NCBI RefSeq assembly: GCF_002127325.2
Contig: NC_035433.2
Coordinates: 141,328,760-141,392,759, forward strand
DNA from: Helianthus annuus
Lineage: Eukaryota > Streptophyta > Magnoliopsida > Asterales > Asteraceae
Direction: 5' to 3'
Length of the DNA: 64,000 nucleotides
The notes beneath the pieces were generated by a model that did no database searches, was not told the origin of the DNA, and worked only from the letters and a program-made list of their open reading frames with translations. Below are positions 54,944-64,000 of the stretch, piece by piece. Numbering within the stretch: position 1 is the stretch's first letter; the number at the start of each line of letters is the position of its first letter. Both the position numbers and the translations under genes were made by a program.

Positions 54944-56079
54944 GACAATGTGTAGTGGTAATGTGGTATAATGCCTCCACCATGGGGCATTATCTGATAT
55001 GTGGCGTCCTAGTCAGCGATGGGGCATTATAGGAAAAGTGGCGTAGTGGGGCATTATGCCAATAACCCCCATTCAATCATTTCACAATTATTTTTTTTAA
55101 TTTAAAACATAAAAAACTTCATTAATTTAAAAAAAATTACATTACTTGAAATAAAAATAAAAAAACTGAAAAAAAAAACTGAAAATAAAAAAAACTGAAA
55201 AAAAAACAGAAAATAAAAAAAAAACAGGAAAAAAAAAACGAAACAAAAAAATAAACTTCAAAAAAATAACATGATCTAGAGTCCATATTTTTCTCTAATT
55301 TTTTGGCGACGCATTTGCGCAAGGATCAACGCATTGCCTTGTAGGTGGTCGATAGGTTTGGACAAAAACTCAATGTCCTTTTCCATTTGCCTCGCCTCTT
55401 GCATCTCGTTAAACTTTTTGGTTTCGGCCACTCGTTTTTTCATAATTTCATAACGTTGGTGGCTGAGGTCGCGAATGTCTTGGAGACGACGATTCATCTC
55501 CTCGAAATCTTCCTTTAACTCGAGATCGGAAGACGACTCGACCGTTTTTTCCCGGTTCCCTTTCTTCTACCGGTGGGTCGGATCAACTCTTCTTGAATTC
55601 CCTCGTCAACGTCCACCGCCTCATTTAAATCAACATTGCGGGCATCCGATGTCGGAGTTGACGGGTCAACGGAGGATGATGTTTTTGACCTTTTAGCCCG
55701 ACGTCTACTACTAGACGTCATTGGATTAACTACCGCCCACTTTGGACTTTTTCGTAGTAGCTCCCAACACTAATAGTACGTGAAAGGGCATTTTGTCCTC
55801 TCGAACTCCTCCAAAGTCTTTGTTAAAACCCCGACGTCACCTTCACCGCTCGGCCGATTATCGTAGTTACGTTGGAAGACTTCTTGGAACGCATGACACT
55901 TGTTGTTGATGTCGGTCCATTTGCTAGAAATGGAATCTTTGTCCCGATGTTCGCCTTGACCCCACGTGCTAAAGAAGAGTGCACGAACCCTATCCCAAAA
56001 AACCGGGCCCGTTTGAAAGTTTGCTACAAAAAAAAATTTATAAGTTGTATGTTAAAAAATAAAGTAAAAAAATAAGTAA

Positions 56080-56134
<55 letters not shown>

Positions 56135-56877
56135 GGTTACCGGTATCTTCGTCCTCCGAAATGTCGAGCCACGCCCGAGTCAACGTGAATTCCTCTTACT
56201 TCGTCCATTTAATGATATTTTTTGTACGCCGTGGTGCGTCTTTTTCCTTCTTCTTATGCGACATTTTGCCGCGTTTCGATGTTTCTTGCACCGGTTCGGG
56301 TTGCGTCTCCGGCACGACTTCCACATCGGGTTCGGCTTCGGGTTGTGACGGTTGAGACCCGCCGGCTTGACCATAGCCGAAAGTGGGAGGAACAAACGGA
56401 GGGGCGCCACTCAAGTAAGCCGCGTAAGTTAAAAAGCTCGGGTCCATGTCTTGAAGGTTATACGGGGTTTGCGGTTGGGTTGTGTTCGGGTTCGTGGGTC
56501 TTGCGGGGACACCAAAAGGGGGGCGGTATGGATGCATGATTGTATAAAAATTAGAAGAAAGTGAGTTTTTTTTATAAAAATTAGAAGAAAATGGGAGAGA
56601 AAGTAGGAGAGAAAGTGGGGTTTTTATAAAAAAAGGTGAGAATATAGGTATATATTTATAGTGGGTAATATTTTAAATTAAAAATAAATAAATAATATGA
56701 CCGTTGTCAACGGTCAAAAAGCGGGCCCCCTCTCATTTTAAGCGTTTTAATTAAAACGCCGGACCAAATTTTTTTTCGAAAATAACGCCCTATAATGCCG
56801 GGTGTAGTGGCATATGGGGCGTTATAGGGCGTTTTAATTGAAAATTTTTTTAAAAACACGCCCCAGTACAGGCGGTC
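54944..56877 (-). mobile_element. Harbinger-family element carrying ORF1 only (copy A)
   Basis: 1934 bp flanked by TTA at 54941-54943 and 56878-56880. Termini GACAATGTGTAGTGG and CCAGTACAGGCGGTC form an imperfect 15-bp inverted repeat. Subterminal GGGGCATTAT and GGGGCGTTAT words match copy B (59624-61477) and the small MITE at 28914/51675. It encodes the Myb-like partner protein but no transposase, so it would need the enzyme from elsewhere. Confidence 0.88.
55276..56537 (-). pseudogene. Harbinger ORF1, Myb/SANT-like DNA-binding protein (copy A)
   Basis: Exon 1 (56141-56537) starts MHPYRPPFGVPARPTNPNTT, a Pro/Gln-rich tail, then basic KKKEKDAPRR and the start of a Myb-like domain (WTKEEEFTLTRAWLDISED). 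A GT-AG intron (56024-56140) contains a (TA)n tract. Exon 2 from 56023 continues the domain (FQTGPVFWDRV, SISSKWTDINNKCHAF) and ends in a basic coiled tail (MNRRLQDIRDLSHQRYEIMK). Breaks: TAG at 55770-55772, and a frame change at a six-A run (55545-55550) just before the tail. Such proteins bind element ends and carry the transposase to the nucleus. Similar plant proteins are often mislabelled as glutathione S-transferase T3-like. Confidence 0.82.
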
Positions 56878-56880
56878 TTA

Positions 56881-57029
56881 CCTAGTGTAATTGAATTTTT
56901 TGATTTTTTTCCTTTTGTTAGCTATTCATTAAATTCAGATAGTTTACTTCCCAAATTTAGCTTAAAAATGATTAGTTAAATTATTTTTGCATTATTATTC
57001 AATATGTACTTTAAAATTTTGTTAATCTT
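56881..57029. other. Short AT-rich spacer
   Basis: Nothing recognised. It leads into the (TA)n-linked fold-back cluster. Confidence 0.5.
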
Positions 57030-57041
57030 TATATATATATA

Positions 57042-57448
57042 GGGTCAGGATCATTTCAGAACCATAAATATTTACATAACTCGCAGAACTCCTAATAAAC
57101 AATCTTTTTATTTATATATTTTTATGTTTAGGATAATTTTATCATTTATTATGTGTATTTTTACGATTACATACATGTTAAGAGTAATTTTATCATTTTT
57201 TATATGTAATTTTATAATTACACATATGTAAACTAGTTTTTTTACATATATGTAATTAGTTACGACACATATATATAATTTTGGCAATTAAACATATGTA
57301 AACTACTTTTAACATGTATGTAATCAAAGAAATACATATAATAGATGATAAAAAGATCCTAAATACAAAAACTTATATATAAAATGATTGTTTATTAGGA
57401 GTTCTGAAATTTCTGTAAATATTTATGGTTCTAAAATGATCCTGACCC
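57042..57448. mobile_element. TA-microsatellite-flanked fold-back element 1
   Basis: 407 bp. Ends GGGTCAGGATCATTTCAGAA and its imperfect complement, with inverted repeat similarity reaching about 90 bp inwards. The centre has ACATATGTAA-type words. It is bordered by TA tracts at 57030-57041 and 57449-57464. It resembles the Micron-type MITEs of other plants, which insert in (TA)n. Confidence 0.75.
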
Positions 57449-57464
57449 TATATATATATATATA

Positions 57465-58427
<963 letters not shown>

Positions 58428-58430
<3 letters not shown>

Positions 58431-58809
58431 GGCTGCTAGAATGAGAACCACCCCGAGTTGTAAGAACCGCGAGAACCACACCATCCGGGTCGCCGTTTAC
58501 CAAGATTTTTTTTTACAACTAGATGTGTGTATTATAAACACATCCGTAAAAAAAAATTTTAAACGCCGCGGCCGAGGGGGTAGTTTTTTACACCAGAAGT
58601 TTGGTGTTTTTATTTTTTTTTTTGTTTCCTGTTTTTGTACACCAAACTTGTGGTGTAAAAAACTACCCCTCGGCCGCGGCGTTTAATTTTTTTTTTACGG
58701 ATGTGTTTATAATACACACATCTAGTTGTAAAAAAAATCATGGTAAACGGCGACCCGGATGGTGTGGTTCTCGCGGTTCTTACAACTCGGGGTGGTTCTC
58801 ATTCTAGCG

Positions 58810-58812
<3 letters not shown>
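58428..58812. mobile_element. TA-microsatellite-flanked fold-back element 4, near-perfect hairpin
   Basis: 385 bp, almost a perfect palindrome with arms of about 180 bp (AGAATGAGAACCACCCCGAG...CTCGGGGTGGTTCTCATTCT) and a short loop near 58610-58640. High arm identity suggests that it is the youngest of the four. TA tracts flank it (58384-58427, 58813-58880). Confidence 0.85.
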
Positions 58813-58880
<68 letters not shown>

Positions 58881-58883
<3 letters not shown>

Positions 58884-59001
58884 GGGGTCCATATTTTCAA
58901 TTCGCGCAAGATTTATAAATTTTCGAGGATTTTCGGAGATGACCTTGCAAATGAGTTTGAGTCGATGTTGAGAAAAACGATGTTTACGAGGCTGACGCAC
59001 T
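58881..59001 (+). pseudogene. Unidentified coding remnant, continued at 59593-59620
   Basis: A plus-strand frame includes NSRKIYKFSRIFGDDLANEF and MLRKTMFTRLTH, and continues without a stop across the hAT MITE target site into SILNALKILGK at 59593-59620. The composition looks protein-like, not random, but I do not recognise the family. It may be part of an exon of a former host or transposon gene. Confidence 0.35.
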
Positions 59002-59584
59002 TAGGGATGGGATTGGTACAGTACCTGTACCCATACCCGTACCGGTACCGAAAATACCGGTACCGAATTTGAACAAAACTGGGTACCAAATACCGTACCA
59101 AATATATAGGTACGGTACGGGTACGAGTACGGGTACTGGTACGGGTATTTTCGGTACAGTACCCGCTTTGGTACCATTTTGTTTTTATTTAGTTTTTGAG
59201 CACTTGTACGAGTACTAGACAGGTAAAATTGACATAAGTACCAATATAGTACGAGTACCAAATAGGTAAAATTGGTACGAGTACCAATACGATACGGGTA
59301 CCATATAGGTAAAATCAATACGAGTACTATAAATACCATAATACGAAATAAAACATAATACAAAAAAAACTTTTAAAGGTCTACATAAAATTCGGTACCA
59401 GTACCCGTTTATACCCGTACCTGTACCCGTACCCGTACCCATACCGAAAGTACCGAATACCAAAATCAATAAAACTGGGTACCGATACATGTACCAAATA
59501 CCTAAAATCGGTACGGGTACAGGTACGGGTATGGGTACGGTACGGGTACGAGTATGGGTATTTGGGAAAAAAAGCCCATCCCTA
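59002..59584. mobile_element. hAT-type MITE made of GGTACGGGTAC repeats
   Basis: 583 bp with 10-bp perfect terminal inverted repeats TAGGGATGGG/CCCATCCCTA and an exact 8-bp target duplication GACGCACT (58994-59001, 59585-59592). The interior is almost wholly GGTACGGGTA / TACCCGTACC variants in both orientations. It shares the TAGGGATG end and general design, but not the internal word, with the MITE at 405-675. It interrupts the remnant frame at 58881-59620. Confidence 0.9.
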
Positions 59585-59623
59585 GACGCACTCCATTTTA
59601 AATGCTCTTAAAATTCTTGGTAA

Positions 59624-61477
59624 GACCATGTGTAGTGGTGAACTAACATAATGCCCCCACCATGGGCCATTATCCGACCCGTCGCATCCTAGTCAGCGTT
59701 GGGGCATTATAGCAAAAGTGGCGTAGTGGGGCATTATGCCAATAACCCCCATTCAATCATTTCACAATTATTTTTTTTTAATTTAAAACATAAAAAACTT
59801 CATTAATTTAAAAAAAATTACACTATTTGAAATTAAAAAAAAACTGAAAAAAACAGAAAAAAAAAAACGAAAAAATAAAATAAAGTTAAAAAAAAAGAAC
59901 ATGATCTAGAGTCCATATTTTTTTCTAATTTTTTGGCGACGCATTTGCGCAAGGATCAACGAATCGCCTTGTAGGTGGTCGATAGGTTTGGACAAAAACT
60001 CAATGTCCTTTTCCATTTGCCTCGCCTCTTGCATCTCGTTAAACTTTTTTGTTTCGGCCACTCGTTTTTTCATAATCTCATAACGTTGGTGGCTGAGGTC
60101 GCGAATGTCTTGGAGACGACGATTCATCTCCTCGAAATCTTCCTTTAACTCGAGATCGGAAGACGACTCGACCGTTTTTTCCCGGTTCCCTTTCTTCTAC
60201 CGGTGGGTCGGATCAACTCTTCTTGAATTCCCTCGTCAACGTCCACTGCCTCATTTAAATCAACATTGCGGGCATCCGATGTCGGAGTTGACGGGTCAAC
60301 GGAGGATGATGTTTTTGACCTTTTAGCTCGACGTCTACTACTAGACGTCATTGGATTAACTAGCGCCCACTTTGGACTTTTTCGTAGTAGCTCCCAACAC
60401 TTATAGTACGTGAAAGGGCATTTCGTCCTCTCGAATTCCTCCAAAGTCCTCGTTAAAACCCCGACGTCACTTTCACCGCTCGGGCGAGTATCGTAGTTAC
60501 GTTGGTAAACTTCTTGGAACGCGTGAGACTTGTTGTTGATGTCAGTCCATTTGCTAGAAATGGAATCTTTGTCCCGATGTTCGCCTTAACCCCACGTGCT
60601 AAAAAAGAGTGCACGAACCCTATCCCAAAAAACGGGGTCCGTTTGAAAGTTTGCTACAAATTAAAAAAAATATGAGTTGTATGTTAAAAATTAAAGTAAC
60701 AAAATAAGTAAAATAATATATATATAAAATAGTTTTCGGTTTCTTCGTCCTCCGAAATGTCGAGCCACGCCCGAGTCAATGTGAATTCCTCTTCCTTCGT
60801 CCATTTAATGGTATTTTTTGTACGCCGAGTTTCGTCTTTTTCCTTCTTCTTATGCGACCTTTTGCCGCGTTTCGATTTATCTTGCACCGGTTCGGGTTGC
60901 GTCTCCGGCACGAAATCGACATCGGGTTCGGATTCGGCTTGTTGTTGTGACGGTTGCGACCCGCCGGCTTGACCATAGCCGAAAGGGGGAGGCACAAACG
61001 GAGTGGCGCCACTCAAGTAAGCCGCGTACGTTAAAAAGCTCGGATCCATGTCTTGAAGGTTATACGGGTTTTGCGGTTGGGTTGTGTTCGGGTTCGTGGG
61101 TCTTGCGGGGACACCAAAAGGGGGTCGGTATGGATGCATGATTGTATAAAAAATAGGAGAAAGTGGGTTTTTTTTTATAAAAAATAGAAGAAAGTGGGAG
61201 AGAAAGTGAGTTTTTTTAATAAAAAATGTGAGAAAGTGGGTTGATATATATATATAGTGGGTAATATTTTAAATTAAAAAAAAATAATGAATATGACCGT
61301 TTGTCAACGGTACAAAATCTCGATCCCCAATACATTTTAAGCCTTTTAATTAAAACGCCGGAGTGATTTTTTTTCGAAAATAACGCCCGGTAACGCCAGG
61401 TGTAACGGCAACCGGGGCGTTATACGGCGTTATTTTTCAAATTTTTTTTTTAGAAAAACGCCCCACTATGAACGGTC
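59624..61477 (-). mobile_element. Harbinger-family element carrying ORF1 only (copy B)
   Basis: 1854 bp flanked by TAA at 59621-59623 and 61478-61480, with ends GACCATGTGTAGTGG and CCACTATGAACGGTC. Close to copy A along its whole length. Inserted directly beside the hAT MITE. Confidence 0.88.
59906..61139 (-). pseudogene. Harbinger ORF1, Myb/SANT-like DNA-binding protein (copy B)
   Basis: Same architecture as copy A: MHPYRPPFGVPARPTNPNTT start, Gln/Pro-rich tail, Myb-like domain split by an intron (about 60654-60740), and basic coiled tail ending QKIRKKYGL. The codon that is TAG in copy A is Lys here. However, the 5' splice site has changed from GGTAACC in copy A to GAAAACT, so the intron is probably not removed. 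The frame change at the six-A run (60175-60180) is identical to that in copy A. Confidence 0.82.
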
Positions 61478-61480
61478 TAA

Positions 61481-61829
61481 CTGAGAGAGTAGTATACAAT
61501 TTAGTTTTTGGTTGTCGAGGTCAGGACTATGCGGTGTGTACATACTTTGGCCAAAATTGATGCATGCCAACAAGTATTAGTGACGTGTAAAAAACTGTAT
61601 TAGTCAATTAAAAACTAAAATTGATGGTTCAATTATAAAAACGTGATAGTTTGCATTACTGAAATAGCCAAAATAATTGACTCGGTTATGATTTTTGGTT
61701 ATTGAGTCAAACCGGTGATAATAGAACCGTCTTACTTTGGGACACAATTTATTTAATATTTATTAATTTTCATTATATTAGTATATTACCTATCTTTTTA
61801 GATTTGGAACTAGTTAAAATTAAAATATA
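61481..61829. other. AT-rich intergenic DNA, nothing recognised
   Basis: No ORF, repeat pair or known element seen. Confidence 0.5.
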
Positions 61830-61832
61830 TTA

Positions 61833-62142
61833 GGCTATAGGGTGTGGTCATGACCCTCATGATCACCATGACCCTCCACATCAGCGTCATGTCACCTACT
61901 TCTAATCCATCATCCAAAACCACTACCCTAAGGGTGTGGTCATGACTCAAACCACTATTATCTTACTTTAATTTATTTTTGTGAAAAGGAAAGAAAATAT
62001 TAAATATGGAAAGTAGGCTCATGGTTGCCATGGTTTAATCCATGGGAATCATGGTGGATGAGACAAGGGGGTGGTATAACAATCCATTAATGGTCCTACG
62101 TGGCGATTAATGACCCAACCATGCCCCTCACACCCTATAGCC
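61833..62142. mobile_element. Tourist-like MITE
   Basis: 310 bp with TTA on both sides (61830-61832, 62143-62145) and terminal inverted repeat GGCTATAGGGTGTG/CACACCCTATAGCC. GGGTGTGGTCATGA recurs internally. Non-coding. It ends 6 bp before the second Helitron. Confidence 0.88.
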
Positions 62143-62148
62143 TTAGAA

Positions 62149-63108
62149 CTAGATTATAACCCCGTGTATTACACGGGTTAAATAAATAAATTTTATATAC
62201 TAAATAATAAAATAATATATATTTAAAAACCTTCTTTATTGCACGAGTTAAATAAATATAATTTTATATATTAAATAATAAAAAGTTATATCTATAAGAA
62301 CAATATTGTACACGTTGAATAAATGTAATTTTATATACAAAATAAAAAAGTTATATTTTTAAAACAGCATGTATTATACAAGTTGAATAAATGTAATATT
62401 GTTTACCAAATAATAACATAATACATCTTTAAAAAACTCCATTTATTACACGGGTTGAATAAATGTAATTTTATATACCAAATAATAAAAAAAAATACAT
62501 CTTTAAAAATATGTGTATTACACGATTTGAATAAATGTAATTTTCTTTACTAAATAATAAAAAATATGTATATTCTTAAAAAACCTCTTGTATTGTACGA
62601 ATTGAATAAATCTAATTTTATACAACAAAAAAATAAAATTACGATTTTGACCCCCATGGTTATATCACTTTTACCCTTTTAGTCCAAAAAAGATTTTTTT
62701 AACATCTAAGCCCCCAACGTTTTTTTTAACATTTTTGGCCCCTAACGTCTTTTTAACCCTTTTGGCCCCTAACATTTAATGGATGAGGTTAGTGTTAGGT
62801 GCCAAAAGGGTTAGAAAAGAAGACGTTGGGGGTTCAGATGTTAAAAAATTCTTTTTGGTCTAAAAGAGTAAAAGTGATATAACTACAGGGGTCAAAATCA
62901 TAATTTTCTCTAAATAATATTATAAATGAGAATAAAAGATTAAACTAAATAATAATTATCTATAAGATATTAAACTAAATAATATTTAATAGGATAGTTA
63001 TTTATAATTAATTAGAAAAGATTAAATTAAAATAATAATTATCTATAAGAGATGCTCTAATATGATGACAAGTGTCCAAAAGTGGTTTCTTTTATTATAT
63101 AGTATAGA
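62149..63108 (-). mobile_element. Non-autonomous Helitron (copy 2)
   Basis: 960 bp on the minus strand. The 5' end is TCTATACTATATAATAAAAG at 63108 reading left. The 3' end is a CCCGTGTAATACACGGG hairpin followed by CTAG (62149-62152), inserted between A and T. Ends match Helitron copy 1. The interior has about five repeats of a TGAATAAATGTAATTTTATA-type unit at intervals of 60-70 bp (62250-62620), each next to a degraded TATTACACG word, and a nested fold-back. Confidence 0.82.
62635..62907. repeat. Fold-back (inverted repeat) inside Helitron copy 2
   Basis: 273 bp. Arms of about 110 bp start AAAATTACGATTTTGACCCC and end with its imperfect complement. The centre has ACATTTAATGGATGAGG. No clear target duplication. 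It may be a MITE inserted in the Helitron or captured by it. Confidence 0.7.
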
Positions 63109-64000
63109 TTTAGACTTTTAGGCTTTTGTAGTATTTTGGACATTTTAAGTTTATAAGTTAGGCCCCCGTGTTGCGGTGAGGGGCGTAAAATCATATCAAG
63201 TAGCACCAATGCTACAACACTGTCAGCGACTATCAACGCCGGAAAAAGTCGTAAAAAAAAAGAGAAAAAAAAAACACTGAACGAAAAACAGACATAAAAT
63301 TATTAAACCACACACACCCGTTACGACGTGTTAATACCAAGAAATTAGACCGAAATATGAGACATAGAAAAGAAAATCTAAGTCGATTTATTTATATTAA
63401 TAACCAACATGCTCCATTCCCAAAACCCAAAATGGCCTTCTTTCTATTCAGGCAGCCGTAGGCCCAAAATGTTTGCAACTTTTTTTTGGTGGAAGCCCAA
63501 TAGACCAATAGTGTAAACTTATTATTTATATCACGCATCGGCACGGCCAGGTAGAGCCGTAGATGTTAAACTTTATTGGTGGAAGCCCAATAGACCAATA
63601 GTGCACAAATCCTTTTTTTTCAAAAATGTGAACAGGTTTCTCTATCCACCGGTTTCTGGTTAAACCGGTTTCGGGTTAAAATAGTTCGGTTTCACACTAG
63701 TTTGGTCAGTTTGAAATACTGGTTTGGTTTGGTCGGTTTCAATTCGGTTCAGTTTTGGTGTCGATTCGTCAACCATTTCGTGTGTGCACATTTTAATCTT
63801 TTTTAAGACACTTTTTTTACATAAAAATTGAACTTTTATTAATTTTTATAGTTTTCGAAACAAGAAAACAGAAATATCAATAACAAAAAAAAAAAAAAAA
63901 AAAACAAAAACCAAGAAACTACAAATATTCATAATGCATTTGATAATTTTACTTTTAGAGTTTATTCTTCGCATGACCTATTGCTTATGCGAATCATTGC
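63109..64000. other. Intergenic DNA with a 28-bp direct repeat and CGGTTT-rich block
   Basis: TTGGTGGAAGCCCAATAGAC and following bases occur at about 63487-63515 and 63573-63602. Positions 63645-63760 are rich in ACCGGTTT/CGGTTT/GGTTTGG words, the same iterated-word style as the two hAT MITEs but without visible TIRs. An A run lies at about 63880-63904. No gene seen. Confidence 0.45.

Noticed and set aside
55137..55322. Phe-rich frame downstream of Harbinger ORF1 copy A
   Set aside because: Translation of an A-rich tract on the opposite strand.

Overview
This is plant nuclear DNA: plant-only UDP-sugar glycosyltransferases, plant lineages of Ty1-copia and Ty3-gypsy retrotransposons, Helitron, PIF/Harbinger and hAT elements, and AT-rich intergenic sequence. 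The repeat families (SIRE-type copia, Tekay chromovirus with 3.4-kb LTRs, Tat-type gypsy with an antisense gene, Myb-like Harbinger ORF1) suit a large, repeat-rich eudicot genome. I favour a daisy-family (Asteraceae) species, but that is inference.

Only two features look like intact host genes: single-exon family-1 glycosyltransferases of UGT73C type, both on the minus strand (2017-3519 and 24225-25721). They are close paralogues about 20.7 kb apart, and nearly all recognisable sequence between them is mobile DNA. A short UGT-like relic on the plus strand (1871-1920) lies beside the first.

Layout. 1-1269: decayed Harbinger transposase gene split by a hAT-type MITE. 2017-3519: UGT copy 1. 4406-4705: Harbinger-type MITE. 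4875-8475 and 19744-20275: an L1-type LINE (minus) split by a young SIRE copia element (8476-19738, two 637-bp LTRs, TSD ACTTG). 20802-21380: 3' end of a second LINE. 21799-21927: copia RNase H remnant. 21975-23574: hAT-like element with exact 8-bp TSDs. 24225-25721: UGT copy 2. 26699-28198: Helitron holding a MITE. 28914-51675: a nest in which a small Harbinger-family MITE was invaded by a Tat gypsy element (29039-51452), which was in turn invaded by a 14-kb Tekay chromovirus (30352-44329, TSD GCACA). 52482-54744: long-TIR Mutator-like element filled with minisatellites. 54944-56877 and 59624-61477: two Harbinger elements carrying only the Myb-like ORF1. 57042-58812: four different fold-back elements in a row, separated only by (TA)n tracts. 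59002-59584: second hAT-type MITE. 61833-62142: Tourist-like MITE. 62149-63108: second Helitron of the same family. 63109-64000: low-complexity DNA.

Most interesting: (i) an antisense, six-exon gene inside the Tat element with GT-AG introns and its own TATA box; (ii) the chain of four fold-back elements in one (TA)n tract; (iii) two hAT-type MITEs whose interiors consist of short iterated words (GGTATCG in one, GGTACGGGTA in the other); (iv) four short hairpins with a compensatory base-pair change in the 3' non-coding region of the SIRE element. No rRNA, tRNA or CRISPR features were found.
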